From NCBI RefSeq assembly GCF_050587365.1, contig NZ_JBOBFV010000001.1:558001-622000 (forward strand): a DNA stretch of 64,000 nt. Reading direction: 5' to 3'. Made by a program: the position numbers and the translations under genes. The stretch comes from Plantibacter auratus (GTDB taxonomy: Bacteria; Actinomycetota; Actinomycetes; Actinomycetales; Microbacteriaceae). Under the pieces are notes generated by a model. It was not told the DNA's origin, ran no database searches, and worked only from the letters and a program-made list of their open reading frames with translations. This document shows positions 51,183 through 58,659 of this stretch, piece by piece (the stretch's first letter is position 1; each line of letters begins with the position of its first letter).

Positions 51183-52673
51183 TCAGTGACCGACGTGCAC
51201 GCCCGCCGCAGCCTGGTCCGTCCGCCGGATGAGGAACGACGCACCGATCGCGAGCAGCGAGAGCACGGCGCCGCACATGAACGCAGCCTGCACGCCGGCT
51301 GCCGTCGCGTCGACCGCGGAACTCCCGACCGCCGCACGAGCCGCCGCGGTGGTCGACATCATGGTGATGAACAACGCCGTCCCCGCTGCACCGGCCAGTT
51401 GCTGGACGGTGCCGACGATGGCGCTGCCGTGCGGGTAGAGCTCGGGCCGCAGTGAACCGAGCGCCGAGGTGAGGAGCGGTGTGAACATGAACGCGAGACC
51501 GGCGCTCAGCAGCACGTGCACGGCGATGATCATGATGATGGCGCTGTCGACGCCGAGCATCGTCAGCAGCCAGAGCGCAGCACTCACGGCGAAGGCCCCG
51601 GGGATCACCAGCGGACGCGGACCGAACCGGTCGAACAGCGACCCGACCAGCGGCGCCAGAGCGGCCATCGTCAGGCCGCCCGGCAGCAGCATGAGGCCCG
51701 TGGTCAGGGTGTCGACCTGGAGGACGGTCTGCAGGTAGATCGGCAGGATGATCAGCGAGCCGAACAACGCCATCATCACGATGGCCACGAGGATGATCGA
51801 GACGGTGAACGAACGGTTCGCGAACGTGCGCAGGTCCATGAACGCTCGATCGTCGCGCGCCAGCCCGCGCTGCCGGAGGACGAACCCCAGGAGGGCCAGG
51901 ACGCCCACCGCGAGCGGGATCCAGACGGGCATGAGCGCGTGTCCCTCGGCGGACTCGCCGATACTGCTGAGACCGAAGATGAGGCCACCGAACGCGAAGG
52001 CGGAGAGGACGAGCGACAGCACGTCGAAGCGGACCCGACGCGGCTCGGTCACGTTCCGCACGAGGACAGCGCCGAGCACCAGCGAGGCGACGGCGATGGG
52101 AAGGACGATCCAGAACATCCAGCGCCAGTCGAGCACGCTGAGGATGAGGCCGGAGACGGTCGGCCCGACCGCCGGCGCGACCGAGATGACGATCGAGATC
52201 GCACCCATCGTCCGGCCGCGTGCCGAGACCGGCACGACGTTGAGCACGGTCGTCATGAGCAGCGGCATCATGATGGCGGTACCGCTGGCCTGGACGACGC
52301 GACCGAGCAGGAGGGTGCCGAATCCCGGGGACAGCGCGGCGATGAGCGTACCGAGGCTGAACAGCACCATCGCGGTGATGAACATCGTCCGGAGGGAGAA
52401 CCGCTCCAGGAGGAACCCGGTCGCGGGGATCACGACGGCCATGGTGAGCATGAAGCCGGTGGTCAGCCACTGGGCGGAACTCGCCGTGATGTCGAGGTCC
52501 TCCATGAGTCGCGGCAGGGCGACGCTCATGATCGTCTCGTTGAGGATGACGACGAAGGCCGACACGAGGAGCAGCCCGATCAGGAGCTTGGACCCGGGTG
52601 GAAGGCGGTCGTCCGAGGGCTTCCCGGTCGTCGGGACGGAACCGGTCGGATTCGGCACGGTTTCAGTCGTCAT
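51183..52673 (-). CDS. MFS multidrug exporter, DHA2 (EmrB/QacA) family
   Basis: 496-residue transporter with 14 predicted helices. Motif A/C-like elements are LTTGFMLTMAVVIPATGFLLERF and the GRVVQASGTAIMMPLLMTTVLNVVP region, which names the EmrB/QacA group that exports hydrophobic drugs by proton antiport. The ATG at 52673 has GAAGGA upstream but at a long distance. It is convergent with the monooxygenase and might export the locus product, though no regulator is linked. A substrate cannot be predicted. Confidence 0.9.
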   Translation of the reverse strand: MTTETVPNPTGSVPTTGKPSDDRLPPGSKLLIGLLLVSAFVVILNETIMSVALPRLMEDLDITASSAQWLTTGFMLTMAVVIPATGFLLERFSLRTMFITAMVLFSLGTLIAALSPGFGTLLLGRVVQASGTAIMMPLLMTTVLNVVPVSARGRTMGAISIVISVAPAVGPTVSGLILSVLDWRWMFWIVLPIAVASLVLGAVLVRNVTEPRRVRFDVLSLVLSAFAFGGLIFGLSSIGESAEGHALMPVWIPLAVGVLALLGFVLRQRGLARDDRAFMDLRTFANRSFTVSIILVAIVMMALFGSLIILPIYLQTVLQVDTLTTGLMLLPGGLTMAALAPLVGSLFDRFGPRPLVIPGAFAVSAALWLLTMLGVDSAIIMIIAVHVLLSAGLAFMFTPLLTSALGSLRPELYPHGSAIVGTVQQLAGAAGTALFITMMSTTAAARAAVGSSAVDATAAGVQAAFMCGAVLSLLAIGASFLIRRTDQAAAGVHVGH

Positions 52674-52835
52674 AGCGGTGTCATCCTTCTCAGGCCTCGG
52701 CCGTCGTACGGACAGACGCCTGCCCTCTCGAAAGACAAGCGCCGTGTCGCCGCGGGTATTCCCATGCGTGTCGACCGGTTACGCGCAGGGCGAAGACCCG
52801 TTCCGGACGGACGGTTCCGGTGCCAGCATGAGGAC

Positions 52836-53663
52836 ATGACAGTTCCCACCATCACCCTGAACGACGGCCACACCATCCCTCAGCTCGGCTTCGGCGTCTT
52901 CCTCGTCGACCCGCAGGAGGCTGAGCGCATCGTCTCGGACGCGCTCGAGGTCGGCTACCGCCACATCGACACCGCTGCCATCTACAAGAACGAGGAGGGC
53001 GTCGGCGCCGCCATCGCGAAGTCGGGCATCCCCCGCGACGAACTCTTCATCACCACGAAGCTCTGGAACGACCGCCACCAGAAGGCGTCCGCGCACACCG
53101 CCATCGACGAGAGCCTCGACAAGCTCGGGCTCGACCACGTCGACCTGTACTTGACCCACTGGCCGACCCCGGCCAAGGACGACTACCTCGAAGCGTGGCT
53201 CGCCCTCGAGGAGATCAAGGCGGCCGGCAAAGCGCGTTCGATCGGCGTGTCGAACCACCAGGTCGAGCACCTCGAGAAGCTGATCGCGGGTTCCGAGACG
53301 GTCCCTGCGGTCAACCAGATCGAACTCCACCCGGCGTTCGCCCAGCGCGAGCTGCGCGCCTTCGGTGCCGAGCACGGCATCCACATCGAGTCCTGGGGCC
53401 CGCTCGGTCAGGGCAAGTACGACCTCTTCGGCGAGCAGGCCGTCTCCGCTGCAGCCGAGGCGCACGGCGTCACTCCGGCGCAGGTCGTCATCCGGTGGCA
53501 CCTGCAGAACGGGCTCATCGTCTTCCCGAAGTCGAACTCGCGCGAGCGCATCGCCCAGAACTTCGACGTCTTCGGCTTCGAGCTGTCCGCCGACGAGATC
53601 GCGTCCATCGACGCCCTCGACTCGGGCAAGCGCGTCGGCAGCCACCCCGACGAGGTGAACTAA
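52836..53663 (+). CDS. Aldo/keto reductase
   Basis: 275-residue NADPH-dependent reductase of the AKR5-like bacterial 2,5-diketo-gluconate reductase group. The catalytic tetrad is Asp45, Tyr50, Lys75 and His108 (RHIDTAAIYKNEEGVG, TTKLWND, LTHWP). IGVSNHQVEHLEKL and VFPKSNSRERIAQNFDVF are the later family motifs. I used the ATG at 52836, which precedes TVPTITLNDGHTIPQLGFG. The physiological substrate, a sugar or a small aldehyde, is unknown. A perfect terminator hairpin follows. Confidence 0.93.
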   Translation: MTVPTITLNDGHTIPQLGFGVFLVDPQEAERIVSDALEVGYRHIDTAAIYKNEEGVGAAIAKSGIPRDELFITTKLWNDRHQKASAHTAIDESLDKLGLDHVDLYLTHWPTPAKDDYLEAWLALEEIKAAGKARSIGVSNHQVEHLEKLIAGSETVPAVNQIELHPAFAQRELRAFGAEHGIHIESWGPLGQGKYDLFGEQAVSAAAEAHGVTPAQVVIRWHLQNGLIVFPKSNSRERIAQNFDVFGFELSADEIASIDALDSGKRVGSHPDEVN

Positions 53664-53701
53664 CCTCACGGCCTCGCCCAACCTAGAGTCTCAACAACGC
53701 A

Positions 53702-53739
53702 GAAGTCCCCGTCAGCTGTTCGGCTGACGGGGACTTCTC
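53702..53739. terminator. Bidirectional terminator hairpin
   Basis: A perfect 16-base-pair stem (AGAAGTCCCCGTCAGC at 53702-53717 with 53724-53739) around a TGTTCG loop. It lies between the aldo/keto reductase and the tRNA gene on the other strand. Confidence 0.9.
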
Positions 53740-53750
53740 GGTGTTCGGGT

Positions 53751-53822
53751 GGATCTGAGGGGACTCGAACCCCTGACCCCCTGCATGCCATGCAGGTGCG
53801 CTACCAGCTGCGCCACAGACCC
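53751..53822 (-). tRNA. tRNA-Ala (anticodon GGC)
   Basis: Acceptor stem GGGTCTG/CAGATCC has the G3-U70 pair that identifies alanine tRNAs; the anticodon loop ATGGCAT holds GGC in a CCTGC/GCAGG stem, and the D arm is normal. The 3' CCA is not encoded. The T arm reads AGGGG-TTCGAGT-CCCT, one C short of the expected five-base stem, so the molecule is 72 bases long instead of 73. Everything else is canonical. This may be a real variant or an error in a C run. Confidence 0.9.
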
Positions 53823-53823
53823 G

Positions 53824-53870
53824 TATTCAACTTGCTTGCCCCTGCTGTTTCAGCGGAAGCAACTTGAATA
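53824..53870 (-). terminator. Long hairpin between rsfS and tRNA-Ala
   Basis: TATTCAACTTGCTT (53824-53837) pairs with 53857-53870 at 13 of 14 positions, with an inner CTGCTG/CAGCGG stem. It follows rsfS on the minus strand and could end that operon before the tRNA. Confidence 0.55.
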
Positions 53871-53929
53871 GGTTACTACATCTTGAGAGCGGTTGTGACC
53901 ACTTTCGGTGCTCGGCACCGACGGGATGG

Positions 53930-54307
53930 TTAGTTCGCGGGCTGCGGTGCGGACGAGACCAGCGGAATCACCGGGCAGTCCTTCCACAGACGCTCCAGCG
54001 AGTAGTACATCCGCTCCTCCTCGTGGAAGACGTGGACGACGACCTCGCCGAAGTCGAGCAGGATCCACCGCCCCTCGGACTTGCCTTCGCGTCGCAGCGT
54101 CTTCACGCCGCTCGCGTTCAGGCGGTCTTCGACCTCGCCGGCGATGGCGACGACGTTGCGCTCACTCCGACCGGTGACGAGGAGGAAGGCGTCGACGAAC
54201 GGCAACGGACCGGAGACATCGAGCGCGACGAGATCCTCGCCGCCTTTGGACTCGGCTGCGGTCGCTGCGAGCTGGACGGCGTCCAGTGTGGTGTCGGACA
54301 GGGTCAT
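53930..54307 (-). CDS. rsfS: Ribosome silencing factor RsfS
   Basis: 125-residue RsfS/Iojap protein that binds ribosomal protein L14 and blocks joining of the subunits when cells are starved. The sequence LVALDVSGPLPFVDAFLLVTGRSERNVVAIAGEVEDRL and the EGRWILLDFGEVVVHVFHEEERMYYSLERLW block define the family. AGAGGAG lies 8 bases before the ATG. It is the last gene after nadD, as usual. Confidence 0.96.
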   Translation of the reverse strand: MTLSDTTLDAVQLAATAAESKGGEDLVALDVSGPLPFVDAFLLVTGRSERNVVAIAGEVEDRLNASGVKTLRREGKSEGRWILLDFGEVVVHVFHEEERMYYSLERLWKDCPVIPLVSSAPQPAN

Positions 54308-54362
54308 GTGGTGTACTCCTCTGGCGATCGCATGGTGCGCGATCGGATGAATGTCGGCAGGG

Positions 54363-55685
54363 CTAGAACGCTCCGCCGAAGAAACCGATGATGAGCACCG
54401 CGATCACGCCGGCGGCGAGCACGGCGGCGGCGATCGCGAGCGTCATCAGCAGCTTGTTGCTCTGGTTGGTGGTGGCCGGGACGACGTCGCGGGTGGAACC
54501 GTGGCTACTGACCGCGCGGCTTGCCGCGACCGGGGACGCTGCAGTGACCGACGCCGGCAGCTCGTCGCCCTCGATGAGTCGGTCGATCCCTGCACCGTCG
54601 AAATGGTTCGGGTCTTGACCGGCGGAACCCAGTCCGCGGGGCAGATCGATGGTTCCGGTGATGAGGATCTCGCCCGTGGAGTTGGATGTGGCGCCCGCCT
54701 CAGCCTGCGAGGGAGCGACGGGGATGATGAGCGAGCTCGTGGTGATCTGCCCCGTGCTCGTCATGCCGCTTCCGAGGAGGTCTTCGAACGCGACCTCGTT
54801 GTCGGCCTGCGAAGCCTTCTCGGCTTCGAGCGCCGCCACGAGCATGGAGTCGCGCCCGAACCCCTTCGACAGGGTCGACGCGGGGTCCTCGGAGATGTCG
54901 TCGCGGTCCGAGACGTCGAAGAGTGAACCGGGGGCCACGGACGCCGCAGCGGCGGGGGTGACGGAAGGCGTCGGCGCCTCAGCGGACCGGGCCTTGGCTG
55001 TGCGCTCGTCGGCGGCGGCCCGCTCAGCGGCCTTGCGTTCAGCCGCCTTGCGTTCGGCTGCCTCGCGTTCTGCGGCCTGCTGTTCCTCGGCCTTGCGCTC
55101 GGCGGCCTTGCGCTCGGCGGCCTTGCGCTCGGCGGCCTGGCGCTGCTCGGCCTGCTTGGTGGCCTCGGCTTCGCGACGTTCCTGCTCAGCTGCAGCGGCA
55201 GCCTTGGCGTCCGCTTCCTGCTGAGCGAGCTTCGCGGCCTGCTGACGGGCCGCCTTGTTCTGCTTCTGGGGCGGAGCGACCACCTGATCGGGCGTCCGCG
55301 GCGGCAGGGCGACCGAGGGGACCGGCTGCTCGACCGGAGGAGCGACCGGCGCTGCCGGGGAGCCCACCTGCTCGATCGAGCCGGTGCGCTCGAGTTCTCG
55401 CAACTGACGGCGCGTGAGTCCACCGGTCGGGGCCGGAGCAGGTGCACCGGAGGACGGAGCGCTCGTCGACGGCGCGGGTGACGTGGACGCAGGCGCTGGA
55501 GCGCTCTCGTCGCGCGACGTGGTCTGCTCGGGGATCGCTCCCCCGGCGACGGGTTCGGATGTCGACGCGCGTCGTGTCCGTGGTGCAGCGGCGTCCGGCG
55601 TCGCTTCGTCAGCGGACGTCGACGGCTGCTGGCTCGCTCGAGCCTGTCGCCTGGTCAGGGGCGCATCCTCTGGCAACGCGGTCAT
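54363..55685 (-). CDS. Tail-anchored repeat-rich protein of unknown function
   Basis: 440 residues, not assigned to a known family. Residues 1-130 are Ala/Pro/Ser/Thr-rich with two TRRQ motifs (LTRRQARAS, LTRRQLRELERTGSI). About 145-240 is a charged coiled coil with AERKA repeats, encoded by 15-base tandem repeats. Then comes a low-complexity acidic region with EDPASTLSKGFGRDSML and GEILITGTIDLPRGLGS blocks, and the last 25 residues form one transmembrane helix (LMTLAIAAAVLAAGVIAVLIIGF). The protein is thus probably cytoplasmic and anchored at its C-terminus. Its ATG overlaps the nadD stop. Related sequences sit at this place in Microbacteriaceae; function unknown. Confidence 0.75.
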   Translation of the reverse strand: MTALPEDAPLTRRQARASQQPSTSADEATPDAAAPRTRRASTSEPVAGGAIPEQTTSRDESAPAPASTSPAPSTSAPSSGAPAPAPTGGLTRRQLRELERTGSIEQVGSPAAPVAPPVEQPVPSVALPPRTPDQVVAPPQKQNKAARQQAAKLAQQEADAKAAAAAEQERREAEATKQAEQRQAAERKAAERKAAERKAEEQQAAEREAAERKAAERKAAERAAADERTAKARSAEAPTPSVTPAAAASVAPGSLFDVSDRDDISEDPASTLSKGFGRDSMLVAALEAEKASQADNEVAFEDLLGSGMTSTGQITTSSLIIPVAPSQAEAGATSNSTGEILITGTIDLPRGLGSAGQDPNHFDGAGIDRLIEGDELPASVTAASPVAASRAVSSHGSTRDVVPATTNQSNKLLMTLAIAAAVLAAGVIAVLIIGFFGGAF

Positions 55686-56299
55686 GTGGCTTCACTCCGA
55701 TACAGGTGGTGCTTGGTGATGTACTGCACGACACCGTCGGGAACCAGATACCAGACCGGAAAGCCTTTGCTCACCCGGCTCCGGCAATCCGTCGACGATA
55801 TCGCTAGGGCCGGAACTTCCAACAAGCTTACGTCGTGCTGTGGTAATCCGGAAACGTTCAAATCGTGTCCCGGTCTACTCACAGCGACGAAGTGAGCGAG
55901 GTCCCACACCTCTCTGACGTCTTTCCAACTGAGGATCTGGGCGATCGCGTCGGCACCCGTGATGAAGAACAGCTCGGCATCGGGACGCTTCCGCCGCAGA
56001 TCGCGGAGCGTGTCGATCGTGTACGTCGGTCCGGCTCGATCGATGTCGACCCGGCTGACGGTGAAGCGGGGGTTCGCTGCGGTGGCGATCACGGTCATGA
56101 GGTAGCGGTGCTCGCTGTCGCTCACGCCCGACTTCCGGTACGGCATGCCGGTCGGGACGAAGACGACCTCATCGAGATCGAAGTGCTGCGCGACCTCCGA
56201 GGCGGCGACGAGGTGCCCGTGGTGGATCGGGTCGAACGTCCCGCCCATGACCCCGATCCGAGGACGACGGGTCTTCGTCTCGGTGACGGGCGCGCTCAC
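55682..56299 (-). CDS. nadD: Nicotinate-nucleotide adenylyltransferase
   Basis: Adds AMP to nicotinate mononucleotide in NAD synthesis. The 205-residue protein has RIGVMGGTFDPIHHGHL at the N-terminus (the (H/T)xGH motif), VFVPTGMPYRKS and ISSTDCRSRVSKG near the end. I chose the GTG at 56299 (MSAPVTETK), 10 bases after the stop of the small upstream gene; a longer in-frame start would lie inside that gene. It is between proA and rsfS as in other actinobacteria. Confidence 0.94.
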   Translation of the reverse strand: MSAPVTETKTRRPRIGVMGGTFDPIHHGHLVAASEVAQHFDLDEVVFVPTGMPYRKSGVSDSEHRYLMTVIATAANPRFTVSRVDIDRAGPTYTIDTLRDLRRKRPDAELFFITGADAIAQILSWKDVREVWDLAHFVAVSRPGHDLNVSGLPQHDVSLLEVPALAISSTDCRSRVSKGFPVWYLVPDGVVQYITKHHLYRSEAT

Positions 56300-56309
56300 G
56301 CCGGACAGC

Positions 56310-56519
56310 TTAGTGGCCGTGCTCGCCGTGAGCGGAGGCCGACTCGCCCTTGTCGGCATGACGGTTGGCGACGTCGCGGTAGCTGAAGGTCACGGCGCCG
56401 AGGATGGCGAACAGCACGAGGGCGACCGCGCCGAACACCCAGGTCGGTGCGGCGAGTTCGACGGCGTGCTCCGATTCAGCCAGTACGGCGGTGGCCAAGA
56501 CGGACGCGGCAATCGACAT
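56310..56519 (-). CDS. Small membrane protein with histidine-rich tail
   Basis: 69 residues with two hydrophobic segments: a short one at the start (MSIAASVLATAVLAE) and a helix at about 25-44 (PTWVFGAVALVLFAILGAV), then a charged C-terminus rich in histidine (HADKGESASAHGEHGH). AAGGAG is 8 bases upstream of the ATG, a good sign that it is made. Small proteins of this sort commonly lie before nadD in Actinobacteria. No function is known. Confidence 0.75.
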   Translation of the reverse strand: MSIAASVLATAVLAESEHAVELAAPTWVFGAVALVLFAILGAVTFSYRDVANRHADKGESASAHGEHGH

Positions 56520-56568
56520 GATCTCTCCTTCTGTGCGACGCCTGGTGACGCCCGTACCAGTCTAGCGA

Positions 56569-57837
56569 CTACCGACGGGTGTGGCCCGAACCACGCACGA
56601 GCCACTTCGTACTCGTGAGTTCCGGCAGCCCCATCGGTCCGCGGGCATGGAGCTTCTGCGTCGAGATCCCGACCTCGGCGCCGAATCCGAACTCGGCGCC
56701 GTCGGTGAAGCGGGTCGAGGCGTTGACCATGACGACGGCCGAATCGACCTCGGCGAGGAACCGGTCGGCGTTCACCACGTCGTTCGTGATGATCGCGTCG
56801 GTGTGTCCGGTGGAGTATCGATCGATGTGCTCGAGCGCGGCGTCGAGATCGTCGACCACGCGCACCGAGAGCTCGAGCGACATGTGCTCGGTGGACCAGT
56901 CCTCCTCCACGGCGGGCACGACGTCGGCGAAGACCTCGCCGGCACGTTCGTCCGCGTGGATGAGCACCCCGTGCTCGCGCAGGTCGCCGAGCACGGCGGG
57001 CAGCAGGCGCGCGGCCGCAGCGCGGTGGACGAGGATCGTCTCGAGCGCGTTGCAGACCGATGGCCGCTGCACCTTGGCGTTGCGCACGATGTCGACGGCC
57101 CAGTCGAGTTCGGCACTCTCGTCGAGGAACACGTGGACGACGCCGGCGCCGGTCTCGATCACGGGGACCGTCGACTCTCTGACGACCGTCTCGATGAGTG
57201 ACGCGCTCCCCCGCGGGATGAGGACGTCGATCAGGCCTCTGGCGTTCATGAGCTGCTTCGCACCGTCGCGACCGAACTCGTCGATGGTCTGTACCGCGTC
57301 CCCGGGAAGACCGACGGACTCGAGCGCCGATCGCAGCAGTCCCACGAGGACCGCGTTCGAGTGTTCCGCCGCTGACCCGCCGCGGAGCACCACGGCGTTG
57401 CCGCTCTTGATCGCGAGGGCGGCGATGTCGACCGTGACGTTCGGGCGCGCCTCGTAGATCGCGCCGACCACGCCGAACGGGACGCGTACCTGCTCGAGCT
57501 TCACCCCGTCCGGAGTGTTGCTTCCGCGGACCACCTGGCCGACCGGGTCGACGATCGCGATGACGTCGCGGACCGCCACCGCGAGCCCGTCGATGCGGCC
57601 CCGGTCGAGGCGAAGACGGTCTTGCAGGCCGACACTGATGCCCTGCTCGCGTCCCGCGACGAGGTCGCGCTCGTTGGCGGCGATGACCGCATCCGCGCCA
57701 TCGTCGATCGCGACGGCGATGGCCTCGAGGGCCCGGTTCTTCTGCGCGGTGGTCGCCTGGGCGAGGACCCGGGAGGCACGCTTCGCAGCGGTGAGACGAT
57801 CCGCGAGTGGCAGCACGGTGGTGGTTGGCGACGACAT
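56569..57837 (-). CDS. proA: Gamma-glutamyl phosphate reductase
   Basis: NADPH-dependent enzyme of proline synthesis that reduces gamma-glutamyl phosphate to glutamate semialdehyde. 422 residues with the aldehyde-dehydrogenase-like active-site Cys in KVQRPSVCNALETILV and the IYEARPNVTVDIAALAIKSGNAVVLRGGSA substrate motif. The ATG at 57837 is 6 bases after TAGAAT (5 of 6 to TATAAT), so it may be leaderless even though proB is only 42 bases upstream. Confidence 0.96.
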   Translation of the reverse strand: MSSPTTTVLPLADRLTAAKRASRVLAQATTAQKNRALEAIAVAIDDGADAVIAANERDLVAGREQGISVGLQDRLRLDRGRIDGLAVAVRDVIAIVDPVGQVVRGSNTPDGVKLEQVRVPFGVVGAIYEARPNVTVDIAALAIKSGNAVVLRGGSAAEHSNAVLVGLLRSALESVGLPGDAVQTIDEFGRDGAKQLMNARGLIDVLIPRGSASLIETVVRESTVPVIETGAGVVHVFLDESAELDWAVDIVRNAKVQRPSVCNALETILVHRAAAARLLPAVLGDLREHGVLIHADERAGEVFADVVPAVEEDWSTEHMSLELSVRVVDDLDAALEHIDRYSTGHTDAIITNDVVNADRFLAEVDSAVVMVNASTRFTDGAEFGFGAEVGISTQKLHARGPMGLPELTSTKWLVRGSGHTRR

Positions 57838-57843
57838 GCGTCG

Positions 57844-57849
57844 ATTCTA
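57844..57849 (-). promoter_or_regulatory. -10 box of proA
   Basis: Minus-strand TAGAAT, 6 bases before the proA ATG. It lies in the 42-base gap after proB and would give an internal promoter. Confidence 0.5.
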
Positions 57850-57879
57850 CTCAGCGGCGTCTGGTGGACGCTCTCCGCG

Positions 57880-58659
57880 TCACGCCGGTTGGAACCAGGT
57901 GCCGAGGTGCTCACCGCGGAGGGCGGACGCGACGTTCGTGGTCGACGTCACGAGGACGGACGTCCCCGCCTCGGCGGCCAACCGGGCGGCCGACACCTTC
58001 GTGCCCGCTCCCCCGGTGCCGACGCCCGCGGAGCCGATGTCGCCGAAGGTGACGCCCGAGAGGGTGTCTCCGAACGGGACCTCCTCGATGCGCTCGGCAC
58101 CCGCTTCGTGCGGAGGGCGGGTGTACAGCGCGTCGACGTCACTCAGCAGGACGAGGACGTCGGCCGCAACGAGGACCGACACGAGGGCGGCAAGGCGGTC
58201 GTTGTCGCCGAACCGGATCTCGTGTGTCGCGACGGTGTCGTTCTCGTTGACGATCGGCAGGATGCGCAACCCGAGGAGGCGTTCCATCGCCCGCTGGGCA
58301 TTGCTCCGGTGACTGGGGTTCTCGAGGTCGCCGGCGGTGAGCAGCACCTGGCCCGCGACGATGCCGAACCGGTCGAGGCTGTCCTGGTACCGGTAGATCA
58401 GCACGTTCTGCCCGACGGCGGCAGCCGCCTGCTGCGTCGCCAGGTCGCTCGGACGGGCGTCGAGGCGGAGGTAGGGCATCCCGGTCGCGATGGCGCCCGA
58501 GGACACGAGGATGACCTCGGTGCCTCGGGCGTGCGCCTCGGCCAGAGCCTCGACCAGCGCAGTGATCTGCCCGGCGTTGTCGCCACTGATCGAGGAGGAC
58601 CCGACCTTCACGACGATGCGTCGCGCCGAGGGGATGCCACTGCGCTGGTGGATGGTCAC
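57880..58659 (-). CDS. proB: Glutamate 5-kinase
   Basis: First enzyme of proline synthesis, phosphorylating glutamate. 259 residues make up the amino-acid-kinase domain only (VVKVGSSSISGDN, VSSGAIATGM, IVNENDTVATHEIRFGDND); the C-terminal PUA domain found in the longer form is missing, as in many actinobacteria. The GTG overlaps the obg stop (GTGA). It is normally feedback-inhibited by proline. Confidence 0.95.
   Translation of the reverse strand: MTIHQRSGIPSARRIVVKVGSSSISGDNAGQITALVEALAEAHARGTEVILVSSGAIATGMPYLRLDARPSDLATQQAAAAVGQNVLIYRYQDSLDRFGIVAGQVLLTAGDLENPSHRSNAQRAMERLLGLRILPIVNENDTVATHEIRFGDNDRLAALVSVLVAADVLVLLSDVDALYTRPPHEAGAERIEEVPFGDTLSGVTFGDIGSAGVGTGGAGTKVSAARLAAEAGTSVLVTSTTNVASALRGEHLGTWFQPA

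Noticed and set aside
53664..53929. An integrative element or attachment site next to the tRNA gene.
   Set aside because: No integrase, no direct repeat of the tRNA 3' end and no break in the core gene order were seen.
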